This document shows, in pieces, positions 1-11,559 of a DNA stretch of 64,000 bases (positions are counted from its first letter, which is position 1; every line of letters starts with the position of its first letter). The notes beneath the pieces are model-generated. The model had not been told where the DNA came from. It searched no databases and saw only the letters and a list, made by a program, of their open reading frames with translations. The translations under genes and the position numbers were made by a program. Source of the DNA: Manduca sexta (taxonomy: Eukaryota; Arthropoda; Insecta; Lepidoptera; Sphingidae). The DNA lies in assembly GCF_014839805.1 (NCBI RefSeq), contig NC_051139.1, positions 1,612,001 through 1,676,000 on the forward strand, given 5' to 3'.

Positions 1-320
1 TTTATTGTTAACAGAATACCATTGAATTCAGCAAAAACACTGGCCGAAGCAAAAATTGCACGCAGTCAACTGTTTTTCGATTGGGCCGCGATGGTCCGTG
101 GAGGATTCGATTCATAAATAAATATGGCGGCAGACGGACGCCATCTTGGCGCTTGGGCCGCCGCGTGTTGTGCGTCGCATGCTAATGTCGCGTGATTCGG
201 ACGCTGCGGTACATAATATTGACTGTGAATAAATACGTCCTGTTTCTTACGACACAGTGACTTTATGAAATTCGTCACCTCGCTTCACCTCCTTTCAGAA
301 TATAATAGTAATTTTATTTA
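1..320. other. AT-rich sequence without a recognised feature
   Basis: Single-copy-looking sequence ahead of the first SINE. A 70-codon minus-strand frame at 66-278 shows no domain, signal peptide or splice context and is treated as chance. Confidence 0.5.
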
Positions 321-580
321 GTCTGGTAGTTGTATTGCGTGCACGGTTGGACATCACTCTGCAGTCCCTGGTTCGAATCCGGGTCGGGTAAGGTAATCTT
401 GGATTTTTTTGCGTAGCACCAGCCCTTATTCTGGAATTTGTGCTCGATATGGCGATAGGGGCAAGCCTATCGTCATATCGAGCACTTATGACATCATGGG
501 AGGGGACTTAGCAAAAAGTGGTTGCCACGGTTGTACTTCTGCCTAACCCTTCTGGGATAAAGAGGTGATGAGTGTGTGTT
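321..580 (+). repeat. SINE-1 copy 1 (tRNA-derived, hairpin-bearing)
   Basis: Non-autonomous retroelement. The head is tRNA-like, with a Pol III B box GGTTCGAATCC at about 370-380. The body carries the family landmarks: the 'ctggaatttgtgctcgatat' stretch, 'gacatcatggga' and a tail close to 'cccttctgggataaa'. Seven other sizeable copies and three short fragments lie in this window. This copy differs from the others in having two near-perfect complementary 20-base arms (440-459 and 466-485) around a 6-base loop. No convincing target duplication was found, so it is probably an old insertion. Confidence 0.85.
440..485 (+). repeat. Hairpin inside SINE-1 copy 1
   Basis: The arms at 440-459 and 466-485 pair at 19 of 20 positions with one G-U wobble; the loop is ggcaag. 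Other SINE-1 copies have only short dyads here, so the arm looks like a copy-specific duplication and inversion, or a subfamily trait. Confidence 0.8.
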
Positions 581-2004
581 TTTTGCTTATTCAATAAAAA
601 AATACTATTCAGAATTCAACAAAGCAATCGTATCTACTTTGTATTTATAAGTTATCGAGTCAATTCCATTTGAGTATGACCTAGCAGTTAATAAAAGCGC
701 TTCATTTGGCTCAAAAGGAGACGCTGGATTGACATAAAGTGCGCCTCGGCCAGATGCAAATTCGTTATGGTTCCAGACCAGGCTCATTTAATCGCGATTC
801 GCGGCCTAAGACCTAGCGGTGGTGTATCAACATTATTTATCAAACTTGTAACAAAGAATGCGACAAAAGCAGTCTTGTAATACCCAGTAAATAAACTGTC
901 AAAATGAATCCCCTATAAAGTATTTTTATGTTCCTAAAACTTGAGACACTTTATTATAAAGAAGGCTGATTTCACAAAGAAAAAACTTGGTTACTTACGG
1001 TCCCCTCGCAAAAAATATTTAACCCGCAATAATGGCAACGTAAACTGTGTTTAAGTTGGCAATGTTTGAATGACGGAAAAAAGGTTAATTTTGTTCGTGT
1101 AAACAATTGGGAAGGATTTATTCTCTTTGGAAATAATGAGATTGCATTATTTAAAACATAATTAAAATTATGACTACGTGTCTACGCATTGGGATAAAAG
1201 TCCCACTGTGCACTATTCAGTGATAAATCATTGTGTAAATTGTAATTTTACACATTATATTCTCGTTTAAAACCTGTGTGGTCGCAGTGAGCTAAACATT
1301 AGTTTGTTTTGTGTGATGAAAGAGGCATTGTTCGCAGCGCTCACTGTTATAACGAAAGCTTTAATCACAGGAGATACATTTTTCCATTAAAATAGAGAAA
1401 TAAGCCACGACAGATGACACATCTGCTTTGGGATGTCCTTCGAGGAATTTTCAATGAGTGTTATTGTAAATATGATATTTAGTATTTGTCTGCACCATCA
1501 TGCTCTTTTCATTAAAAAAGTTACGTTTTAACGCTGGCATATTATAATTAATAGAAACTATTAATTACCAACGAAACTATTCATCAGAATTTTATTAAAT
1601 GTCTCTTACTATAACAAATGCCTTTCAGCGCTTTGTAATTCTGAACTAAATAATGCAGAGCTAGAGTTTATAAGAATGGAGACCTCATAACCAGCCATTA
1701 GCGAATTGGTCATCTACATATTTATAAAAAAGATGACACGAAAACAACGCTAAAGTGATCGACCCAATCGTGCAAATTAACAGCGCCTCTAGAAGTTACA
1801 TTAATACCGAGGATTGCGCGGTCAATCGGCGTCCGAGGATGCTATTACATTTGCATGCGGTCTCATGTGATAAGACTGCCGACTGTCTAATGACAACGGC
1901 AGATAAGATGAAATCTTAAAGGTAAAACCTACCTTGGTTAGTTAATGTAAGGTAATCTTGGCTCGGCATTTTAAAACGTTTGTGTGGCGGTATTTATGGT
2001 ACTT
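581..2004. other. AT-rich intervening sequence
   Basis: No gene or confident repeat found. A 60-codon minus frame at 605-787 has no supporting feature. A minus-strand donor-like GTAAGT sits near 1000 with no partner acceptor identified. Confidence 0.4.
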
Positions 2005-2055
2005 TTTTTTTTTTTTCAGAATGATTAGACGTGCATGCCGCTCCCCTGATGGTAT
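2005..2055 (+). repeat. Family A head fragment
   Basis: A poly-T run is followed by a segment aligning with the head of the family A copies at 31.0, 39.1 and 49.2 kb (shared pattern 'gacg.gc.tgccg..c..ctgatggta'). Only the first 50 bases or so are present. The T-run plus CAG mimics a splice acceptor but is explained by the repeat. Confidence 0.55.
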
Positions 2056-2784
2056 TCTCTATTTTTAAAACAGCAGTATCGCTACAACTTTTAATGACAA
2101 TGCACGGCAATGCACTGTGCTGTTAACTCTAGTAATAAACAATGCAAAGTGAATTATTAGTCACTATTTTGCCAATATATCTCTTACATGAAATAATTTA
2201 GATTCTAAAACAAGAGTGGATTCCCTTATTCAAATACGTATAATTAAATGCATCATCTTTGATCTACAATTTTAGACTATAAATTTACGGTGATAATGTA
2301 TAAATCTCCTAATATCAACAATGACAGCACAAACTCAGTACAAAAGCCCATCTAATAAAGTTTGTTTTGCCAACTGCGTGGTCTGTTCCCTGTACACCAT
2401 TTAGCTAGAAACTAACTAACTAACCGAATCACACGGTTCGTGCCGAGTGAATGTATGTAACGAACGCAAAGCTAGCGACTATGTCGGCCCAATGTCATCG
2501 GAACGGGCGGCTTGCGACCGATCGTACGTATAATTCCATTACGGGTCATAGCTAGGTTCTCGTATGCGCTAGGGCCGCTGGTTTGTTTATTTTTGCCGTC
2601 GAGCTGCATTGTGTGAACTTAGTAGACAGTGTTTTAGGTGTAATGAGAATGTTTGGTATTTTGTGGTTAGCCGTATGAGTAAGAATACTATTACAATGTA
2701 CCGTGGTTTTTGTTTTAATTCGTGGTTATGGGGCCAGTGTAGTCATAGATTAGATTAGTAGAACTACTTGCTCGTCAGGTTTAT
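2056..2784. other. AT-rich intervening sequence
   Basis: No coding frame of note. The part at 2480-2580 is richer in G+C than its surroundings but carries no motif I can name. Confidence 0.4.
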
Positions 2785-2890
2785 AAAAAAGTTATGAGAT
2801 AAAACTATTTTATGGATTTTATCGTGGTTCTTTATATTATTATTTTCTGCCGACGTTCGAAGACTTTGCAGCGTCCATGGTCACGGAGGA
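2785..2890 (-). repeat. Family C copy
   Basis: Reverse-complement match to the dispersed family at 6383, 16480, 47415 and 54160. The landmark on the family sense strand is 'ggctgcaaagtcttcgaaac', followed by 'gggagaaaa' and an AT-rich 3' part. Class is unknown; the A-rich end suggests a retroelement 3' tail. Confidence 0.65.
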
Positions 2891-3860
2891 GCGCCGTATC
2901 CCTATAATAATGTAAAACACATTCGCGTAATCATAAAAAAATCATTATACTATAAAAAGACATACAATTTTCTTTTATACTTTGAAAAATGAAGTACAAA
3001 ATTTTTCATCATACTACTGAATTTTTAAATAAATGTGTGAATAGAATCTCAGCGTATGTATTCCCAGGCGCCTTGTTGAGCGCATTTCCCGGTGACTGCC
3101 AATTTGAGACCAATTTCGTGTCGTATGTAGAATTGCTTTGCGAAATTCTAACTTCTCGTGTAAATGCTCGTCTAATTTAATATGTGATAAACGCGCTAAT
3201 TTATAAAATTACTTTTCTGATTCTCAATTTATTTTACTAACTGAAAGCTGCATTTTCCCAGATATTTGCCGCCATAGGACACTCCTGGGAACAGAATTTG
3301 ACCCGGGTTATTACTTATATGTAGGTATAGTATACATAGTATACACCTACATGCTTTCATTGATCTAGTATGAGCATTTGTGTTATGAAACAACCTATCA
3401 TTGTTTTTTATGAATTTATACACACGGGATTGAAATTCGATCTACTTATGGATGTAAGTTCGCAGATAAAATTCACGTGCACTACTTACGCTTCTGTTTA
3501 CGCCTTTAGGATATAGACATAAGTATAAATGTTGTATGTCCGTCATTAGTAAAACCAATCGTATTGTACGGCCCGCAGTCCGCACCCTTCTTATATTGCC
3601 GGGGGAGACAGTCTGCGAAGGGTACGAGGGTAAACAAAACGACATTGCAATGTGTACAGTTGGGGTGAATTCTTCTTATTGTAGCAAGGTGTAACTGTGG
3701 ATTGCTTTGTGAGCACATCTGTAAGGCCCCAGCTTCGATGCCTGGGTAGTGATGTTGATAATCGAAGTCAAAACGGCAGTTTTAGAAAGAGCATGGTCTT
3801 TAAAGAATACCTTTTTTTATACATGCACATTAAAGTGATCCCAGTGTGTCTGATGGTATG
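2891..3860. other. AT-rich intervening sequence
   Basis: Contains overlapping chance frames on both strands (64-70 codons) without domain signatures. No RNA gene or mobile element recognised. Confidence 0.4.
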
Positions 3861-3960
3861 CGGAGTCCAGATAGTGTCGACTGACGAACGATGGTTATCC
3901 GTCGGTAGTAGACACAATTATGCCGGCCTATTTGCTTCCACAATGCTTGGTGGATTAGTA
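3861..3960 (+). repeat. Family D fragment
   Basis: Matches the segment at 43281-43380 ('agtgtcgactgacga' then 'acacaattatgccggcct') and, reversed, 41740-41910 and 58535-58660. The longest open frame in the window (119 codons, 3697-4056) runs across this repeat and is therefore not evidence of a gene. Confidence 0.6.
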
Positions 3961-4259
3961 CTTACGACTGGCCGTCCGACAGATGTCTACTCATATTGTA
4001 TTAGAAAACACAAACAAATATTGCCCGCCCTTGGATGCGATCCCAGGATCTCCTAGCTCGCAGCTCGCTCCTATTAAACCCAGTACTCTAAACTACTAAC
4101 CCAGTACTGTGGATACACCATTGCTACTTAAATGAAATATTCGAAAAGAAATAAAATCCTTCACAAAAATAACCGAAAGGATGATAACGGTGGATCCATT
4201 TGCGGCATCCTGATGATTTGTGCGTGTGACCAGGACCCGTGCCCGCGGGAAATCACGAT

Positions 4260-4345
4260 ATGACACCCATCTGTTCAATCACGACCCCGTCCCTCCCGCC
4301 GCCCCGCGACCGCACACCCCCGCGCCCGCGCGCAGGCCCTTTCGT
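4260..4345. other. CpG-rich pyrimidine patch
   Basis: A short, strongly C+G-rich stretch of mostly C on the + strand, isolated in AT-rich DNA. A GTAAGT donor-like sequence follows at about 4364. It could be a small CpG-rich regulatory region; there is no TATA box or initiator I can defend. Confidence 0.35.
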
Positions 4346-5350
4346 GTAATTTTATATTTCACATGTAAGTTGCGGTGTGTTTACGGTCTGTAGCACCATC
4401 GGTTGATGTTAAACGATATTTCTTGGAAGTATGGGGCAAATGGTTTTATTATTGTTATTTTGTTGTGTTTGGTTGTTTATTGGACTAGTAGTGGCGTGGT
4501 TTACTGAGTTCAGGTAATTAAAATGAGTGAATGTAAAATAGGGTCTCGATCCAGTCTAGGGACAATAAGTTTTAAAACCCAAGAGGACCTACAAACTACA
4601 CACGCTACCGCAATATCAAAGCGGTGACTAATCAATGTGACGAAAATTATCTCAAGGAACTATGGAAAATAGGCTTATTTAACTTTCAACATAATACTCA
4701 CGTGCTAATTTGTTTATTTTCATTAATAAAATATTAACTTTTATCTGTCCTGAAAATAAAGTAATCTTGCGGTCTCAACTTTATTAAAACACAGGCACGC
4801 CGAGCAAACTGCACAGGTAAAGAAAAGAAAATTAAAAAAAGAAACGCTCGCGAAACTGTCTCGCGCGATGTTTCTTGCAGCGGATTGCATTTTAAAATGT
4901 AATTCTGTAGTCTAATTTAGAATGTCAAAGCGCTGGTCGCTGCCGGGGTCGTGCCGTTGCCTTTCTCACTTTGCATTTGATGTCAAAGTGTGGTCACACT
5001 GTTTTATGAGCAATGCGGAACGGTGTCAAAGGGAGATGCAATGAATTTGTAATGTACGGACAGATACTCCTGTCTTATGCGCAATAGATTTTTTGACATT
5101 TGAATTCGGAACACGTAGAAATAGGTCGCGTTCGTGTACGAGTCGCGTTTCCATATCGGGTTTTGATCCCTGAATGCTAACATGAGCAATGTATTACAAA
5201 AAAATAGATTTTTGGGAGCGATTTTAATCCAAAATAACATCTCAGAATTTAAGTTAAATAAAGGTCACAATTGATAATTACAGTTTATTCCACAATTGGT
5301 TTGTATGGGATAGTTTTTTTATCCACTGACTTATAAAACGATATATTAAC
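4346..5350. other. AT-rich intervening sequence
   Basis: Mixed composition with a slightly CpG-richer spot near 4850-4880. The 78-codon minus frame at 5004-5240 has no supporting feature. Confidence 0.4.
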
Positions 5351-5500
5351 ACCCACGCCTTTTATCACCGAAGGGGGGCAGAGGCGCCACTGCTGCATCC
5401 CTTTTTTCGCCATGTGCATAAAAGCAAATACTTTGTCCACCTCGGGGATCGAATCCGATACCACAGCACTGCAGTTGTACCGTAATACAACGTCACCTCG
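5351..5500 (-). repeat. SINE-1 copy 2, internally deleted
   Basis: On the minus strand the tRNA-like head (B box and 'ggtggacaaag' region) joins directly to the 3' tail ('gcgcctctgcccccttcggtga' type). The middle of the body seen in the 9.0 kb copy is missing. Frames on both strands here (5285-5560 and 5412-5597) are shadows of the repeat. Confidence 0.75.
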
Positions 5501-5882
5501 CCTTATATTCAAACACAAAATATCCAATCTGACGTCTTTATCTAAGTTCAAGACACTCATTATAACTATAGTACCTATAATTCGTTTTAGAAATTAAATA
5601 AGTTTGCATTAAATTAACAGCACCAAGGCCTGACATGCGAACGTTTACCGACCGCGAGATTGCCCGCGCGTCATTCGGGGAGTGGGTCGCCACTCGAGAA
5701 CCTCCTCACAGACGCCGTGATATCTGCCAGGTGAGGGCGCCACTTGAGCTTGCTGACGTACAGCTAATTTAAAACATTTTTATAACCAACGCTGATTATA
5801 TCAGTTTCAATATAGACTTGTTCGCGGCTTAATTTAAAAATATTTTTAGGTGGTGAAGAGAATTAGAGCAGGCCATGTTTTT

Positions 5883-5900
5883 CATCTGATATATCAGATG
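5883..5900. repeat. Perfect 18-bp palindrome
   Basis: CATCTGATATATCAGATG is its own reverse complement. It lies about 40 bases before the clear start of a family E copy and may belong to that repeat. Confidence 0.9.
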
Positions 5901-5935
5901 CTCATCTAGGCTATGAAGTGTTAATATCATATTCA

Positions 5936-6130
5936 TGGCAATCTCGGCCACGGCAGCCAATCTCAACGGAGGTCAGCCAAGGATGCAGGAGAAATTATAG
6001 TGCACAAGTGTGTGCGCCATACACAGGTACACTCTGTGTTCTCTCATAGTCCGATGAGACGGCAATCCGACATGACCAGCGAGAGATCAGGTGCAGGACC
6101 AACGGTTTTACGTGCTTACACGTTCATGGC
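5936..6130 (+). repeat. Family E copy
   Basis: Landmarks include 'ggaggtcagcca', 'atagtgcacaagtgtgtgcg', 'tccgatgagacggcaatccg' and 'gagagatcag'. The reverse complement recurs at 52688-52808. I recognise it as a widespread lepidopteran interspersed repeat, but not its class. The 78-codon frame 6000-6236 is a by-product. Confidence 0.65.
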
Positions 6131-6382
6131 GTATGCAAAAGCCTTTGCTCGATCAATATGGTATCAGATAGATCGCCAAGAAATATATTTACCTGAAGGA
6201 AACAAACTTCACGACCGAAAACAAATAAATCGTTGAGTAGATTGTATACGGTTAATTAAATAGTTTGATGAATATGTAATGTTCCTTTCTTTACCTTATA
6301 AGAAATTTAGTTCACTTCCTAACAAACATCAAGTCGAAATGATTAGATGTATAGGATAATTGAGTCAAGTAAACAAATCAGT

Positions 6383-6515
6383 CCCCCCCGTGACCATGAA
6401 GGCTGCAAAGTCTTCGAAACGTCGGGAGAAAAGTAAAATATTAAAATCGCGATAAAATCCGTAAAATAGTTTAATTTAAATGTCTAACATTCGCGTAAAC
6501 ATAAGAAATCATTAA
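6383..6515 (+). repeat. Family C copy (most complete)
   Basis: Reads 'accatgaaggctgcaaagtc', then 'cgtcgggagaaaa', an AT-rich segment with 'cgcgataaaatccg', and ends near 'cataagaaatcatta'. The 47.4 kb copy shares the whole arrangement, which defines a unit of about 130 bp. A degenerate LINE 3' end is the likeliest identity; this is inference. Confidence 0.7.
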
Positions 6516-7930
6516 GTAAATAAAGGTTTAGATATAACTTGCCTAGTGAACAAAACACCAAATTGAAAGCCTTTTTTCTTTCCCAACAAACTGGCAAAGG
6601 CTGGATCAATGTTTAGAATTTCTAAACTACCAGAAAGTCTGGGCACAACAAAGCCCATTGTTCGAGGCAGCTCGAAGCTCGTATGTCCTATGTTCATTGT
6701 TCTAGTTGAAATTTTATCAAAATAAAAAGTCTGCACTATGTACGGAAGAGAAAACAGTAAGTAATTAATTTTAAACATATAGCATTTCCTTTTAAAATAA
6801 AGCCAATACATATGTCTTAGTTCAATCAATTACATTAAGCAATTAATCGTATGGAGATTGAACAGTGGAATTGTTTTTTTTTCAAATGTACTATTTTTAT
6901 TTTAAAAATATGAGATATTTGATTATATTTTATATGTCTGGCCAGGTTCTTGTCTACTACAATTGTTTTTTAGCCCGTCATTTAATTCTGTATAAATATC
7001 AATATGAAGTAGTTAAAAATAAAATTAGTATGGTTTTCTGTACGTGACCTGTCTTACTAATCACCTGATTATAACAAAATGTTCCGTTTTCCTTCGAAAG
7101 TATAATTTCTACATCAGCTATATGTAATACGCGTGTTGAATAATAAATTTAAAAACTGAAATAGTAGTATTAGTTAGATCTAGAATTTCTATTTAATTGA
7201 AACAAAAATAATGTCTAATGTTGTTCTCATAGTGTAACGGAATTGCAATCTGTTTACGTGTACAGAATTTTTAGTGTTAGATTTAATTGCTTCGTCTTTT
7301 TGGTATTTTTATTTATTTCTCTTTATATTTACATCGCATCATCGGACAACACGGACGGCGATAGTGGATGTTAGTGGGTGTGTAGTTGTACTGTGTCTAC
7401 TGCTTCGGAGATAGAGGCGTGATGTATGGGTGTATTTTATAAGTACAGAGCATGTGGACAATTGCGAAGGTATTCCTTATCGGTCATACCCAGATCGTGT
7501 AGTGAAAACATATAGAACGTTGGTGCTAATGAAAATAAAAACACCTCCTTATCTTGTTTGATTGATTTCGTTGCGAGTTAAGACTAATTACTGCTCCCAG
7601 ACTCGCCGAGCTTCGCCCCTAGCTATCTTCATGCGTGCCCCTGTCAATCCTAGGTTACAAGAGTTGCAGTGGTGGGTGTGAGGTTGGTATAAAAAAAATA
7701 GTATGTAGGTGCATACTGTATGAAAATGGCATCAATAACAGAGAATACCACTAATCAACATATCCAGCATAGCAGCTAATAACGCGAGTAAGCAATACCA
7801 TAAACAATGTGTGCTTGGACAAAGTTTCACAGACGCCTGACTACTAAGTGTAATGGGGACGGGCGAGCCAGGTGGCCGGACGATATGGCAGTATGAAATG
7901 TCGCCACTGTAGATATTTGTTGGTGAGAAA
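6516..7930. other. AT-rich intervening sequence
   Basis: No gene recognised. A 105-codon minus frame (6512-6829) and a 60-codon plus frame (6865-7047) are lysine/phenylalanine-rich, as expected of chance frames in AT-rich DNA. Confidence 0.4.
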
Positions 7931-8200
7931 TTTTATTTTTTTATTTCTTTATTTAGCAAATCAACATAATAAATTAGGTTTTTTTTACAATATGACTTGA
8001 ATAAAAGGTACAATATACTCATAAAGACCAAATACATGCATGACGTTTATAAAAATATTACAATAAAATTGCTATATTAAAACAGCGGTCGGATCGGCAT
8101 AAATTAGCTAAAAGCATAAGAAATGTAGTATAGTATAAAGTACATAATTCATTTGATTCATACTTAAATTAGGTGAGTAATGCTCGAATGAAGCAAATGC
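7931..8200 (-). repeat. LINE-like 3' end
   Basis: Read on the minus strand, a long AT-rich unit ends in 'gctaaataaagaaataaa' and an A/T tail, resembling a retrotransposon 3' end with a polyadenylation-type signal. I recall similar units as recurrent in Lepidoptera. No reverse transcriptase sequence precedes it, so this is at most a 5'-truncated copy. Confidence 0.45.
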
Positions 8201-8987
8201 ATGGGGTAAGATATCTGCAGAAGTCTTCGTTATATTCAATTTCTTATTATTAACTCTTGCTATGCGTATTGGAAGGTTATTGTATGTGTATAATTTGCTT
8301 CTGTGCTTCGAATTTTAGAAGTTGCAAATGCGGAAATAAGGAAATACGTGACAAACCAGTGATTAGTAACTAAGAAATTAATTTAAAGTTTGGATTGAAA
8401 TGATTATTATTCAAGATTTATTATATTTACAGAGCTTACCCTAATAGATTCGGACTACGCTAATGTCGAGAGGCTTGTCTTTAGCTAGATGACATTACAT
8501 TTAGAGTGCACTATGTCAGGTGCAGTATAACTTCGCCATGCTGCAATAAAATATTGCTTTGCAAAAATATTTGTTTCTCAAGTAATTTACGATCGAACTG
8601 CTTCGGCCAGCCGCTGCAAGTGCCTAGTAAAATGCAAATGCATAGTGCAAGTACACCAGACACCAGAAATCGTAAAATACGAACGCAGACGGCAAATAAT
8701 GTAACCTCTCTCACTGGATATTTCCCCCTTCGTCTGGGTTTTTGACCTTCTAATGTTGGGAACCCCCTCGAAACGTTCGCCGTGCTGGTCCCCAAAGCCC
8801 TCTTTAAATCTTCGAACACGTCTCTTGAATAATTTAACTTATTTTCGGGTAAAGTTGAGTTTTAATTCCGTCATTATTATGGCTTCCTTAAGTCAAGCCG
8901 AGGAGGTATCCAAAGTTCAGAAAAAATATAAAACATTCCTTTATGATTATTATATGCTAATAATCATCATCGTGTTTTTATTAGTAT
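8201..8987. other. Intervening sequence before SINE-1 copy 3
   Basis: Overlapping frames at 8506-8745 (+) and 8511-8819 (-) cover the same DNA in opposite directions. No domain is recognisable in either. Confidence 0.4.
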
Positions 8988-9272
8988 TAAGTACATAAGT
9001 GACTGCCTCGGTGGCGTAATTGTACTGCATGCGCGGTACGGCAGCGCTCTGAGGTCCTGGGTTCGAATCCCAGGTCGGGCAAATTGATATTTGGGTTTTT
9101 CTGCTCAGTATTCAGCCCGGAGTCTGGAATTTGTGCCCGATATGGCGATAGGCTCGCCCCCTATCCACATCATGGGACGAACACACTTGGCGAAAAGTGG
9201 GTGCCATGGTTGCGCCTCTGCATACCCCTTCGGGGATAAAATGCGTGATGTTGTGTTGTGTAAGTACATAAG
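8988..9272 (+). repeat. SINE-1 copy 3 with 12-bp target duplication
   Basis: The best-preserved copy. The element occupies about 9000-9260 and is bounded by perfect direct repeats TAAGTACATAAG at 8988-8999 and 9261-9272, a target-primed insertion footprint. The tRNA-like head contains an A-box-like 'tcggtggcgtaattg' and a B box GGTTCGAATCC at 9060-9070. The body has 'gcccggagtctggaatttgt' and 'gcccgatatggcgatag', and the tail has 'ccccttcggggataaaatgc'. It is non-coding; it would depend on a LINE for mobility. The lepidopteran Metulj class is a possible match to test. Confidence 0.92.
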
Positions 9273-11456
9273 GAATGGATTGGCGAAATTTCTTTCTTTC
9301 CTAGGTTAGCATATAATAGACTGATGTTTGGACCCTATAATGAATGTCGGGGAAGATGTTTTGCCTTAAAGGCTAATAGCATGTGCGCGAAGGTAAGTTA
9401 GGAGCCCTACTTACGGATGTTTCAACTGATGGACCATTAGCCTGGAAAGCTTAAATGTACGAAATCATAATGTAATCCAATTTTTCAGTTACCAGATAAA
9501 AGTTATCTGTGTAATAAATTATAACCTGACTCAACAGACAAGTGTAACAGCCATCGAGTGTCAACTAAGTAACTGATTTCTTATCCCTGCATTTTATAAT
9601 CGTATTGTATTTTAACGTATGAATATGTTTTATATAATAAAAAAATGTGCTAAAACGTCAATGTTCGACATTATAACAATTTCACAAGAAAAGCGGGAAA
9701 TGCGCGGTACCCACCGGCTATAAAACTAAATCGCTTACGTTAATCGTTCAGATCTAGGAAGAGCTAATGAAGTGGGCTTGACTGGGGGAATGCGTGGGTT
9801 CAAAGAGGGCTGAGTGGCATACTACATGAGATCGAAGATTACTATTATTTTTGCCTCAACGCGTAAGTTCAGTTGTTTTTAGTTATTGACTGTGTTTTGG
9901 TCATCTTTGTCGCATTCCGTTGAGATAATATTAGAAATGAAGTTAATGTAATTGTCGTTTCGTTTAAATAAGAACTGCTTGATTTTAAAATATCTAAAAA
10001 CAACGAAGCAGTTAAATTAGTTTCCTTAGTCACGAATTCTCTAAAAGAAGTTGACGATCCGATGAAGGAATGCACCGTACAAAAGGCAAGATGAGTTACA
10101 AAGCCATTCGTTTAATTTTATACATCTGCCTATCGGAAAAATAGTCTATATTTTATTCAATGACCTTTTAGAATATATTCGTAATAATAAAGGAGTGAAG
10201 CAACTGAAAGTAGATTGTTTACAAGCCACAATGTTCTGCGTGCGTGTTGCGGTCGTTCGGGCTCGCTTCCTAATGAATCTAATAGGATTTGGTACAGCTC
10301 CGACCGGGGCTGGGAAAATATTGCAAATTACAACGTAAATGTATTAGTCTATAAATTAAAGTGGGATTACGGATTACGGAAGGTTTTCTGGTGGAGAATA
10401 CGTGGTATGATTACTGTATTATTTTGGGTAGGCGGAGGATAAGTTTTTTTAAGGAAACTTTATTGCTTTAAATTAGTTAATTATTAAAAAAATAAATTTC
10501 CTAGTTGAAGTGTTTGAACAAGTTAATCAAAGAAATCACTTGCACCTTAGTATCTGTCATAAAAAAAGAGTAAGCTGTTAGTAGTAAATTTATTTCATTG
10601 TTAGACTAATCGTTTATAAAACAGCTGACTTTACCTTAGAAAAACTTTGCTTAGCTCGAAATTGTACTTTCTGTGCAGCCTTGCCTTTGAAATTTCGTAC
10701 GTTATTTAATAAACTTTATTTTTAATGCAATAGCAAGCCTGTATAGTACAAGTACCGCATCACAATACGTAAAATTGTACTATTAATGTCTAATTCTGCA
10801 CTACAGAGCTTCTGTACAAAACGACTATGCTATTTCTCAGAATTCCAATAAGTTTCAGATTCGTTAATTCTATACTCAAAAATAATTCTGCGAAAATGGC
10901 AATCAGTTTTATGATGTCTAAGAACATTCACATCGATTAATATTTCTCGATTTTCGCCTCGAGCCACTCGACTCCCAGACGTGGAGTCAAAAAACTCAGT
11001 GGATTGGTTTTAATATCTAATTCGACAGTAAATGTGAGTTTTATAATTATTTAAAAACTTCAGCGGTCATTGGCCGTTTTTAATGTCTCGCCAGGGTTTT
11101 ATCGATCAATATTGGAATTTGTGATCTGAAAACTATGAACAATGAAAATTTAATCGACATCTGCTGCTAAATGCAACATATGCTCGTAAAATCTATAATT
11201 TTGAATTACATGGAACTGTATTGTACTCACTGTAGGTTTGGCGCTTTGATATATTACCAAGTAGAGTAGGGTTATATAGTATCAAAGTCCTTTAAATCAG
11301 AACATAAGTGCTCGCTTACCTATTAACAAAAGTTGGTGAAAAAGAATTTTTTATATCTGTTTTGACCTGTTATGAAATAAAAAACCAAAAACTATAATGT
11401 TCTTGTACACGAAACCTCCAGCCGAGTAAGAGAGAAAGGCTTAAATGTGCTTGCAG
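9273..11456. other. AT-rich intervening sequence
   Basis: Holds a donor-like GAAGGTAAGT at about 9390 and chance frames at 9869-10075 (-) and 10215-10442 (+). No repeat recognised with confidence. Confidence 0.4.
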
Positions 11457-11559
11457 ACCAGACCATCGTATCGTTCTCCGCGAACCCTTCAGACAACAGC
11501 TAAGTGCTCAATACTTGCAGTTGGAAACAATATTCCTAACGGATCTAGTTCAATTGTCG
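11457..11559 (+). other. Exon-like interval (weak)
   Basis: A 103-bp stretch bounded by TTGCAG at 11451-11456 and GTGAGT at 11560-11565. Two of the three + frames are open throughout. The upstream tract is poor in pyrimidines, which weakens the acceptor; a second TTGCAG ends at 11519. No protein family recognised. It could be an exon of a long + strand transcript or chance. Confidence 0.2.

Noticed and set aside
2001..2019. Strong-looking splice acceptor (poly-T then CAG)
   Set aside because: The T-run and following bases align with the head of family A copies elsewhere in the window.
3697..4056. 119-codon frame, the longest in the window
   Set aside because: It runs across a family D repeat and shows no domain; length is within chance for AT-rich DNA of this size.
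9000..9080. tRNA gene
   Set aside because: A and B boxes are present but the cloverleaf is not credible, and the segment is the head of a SINE with a body, tail and target duplication.
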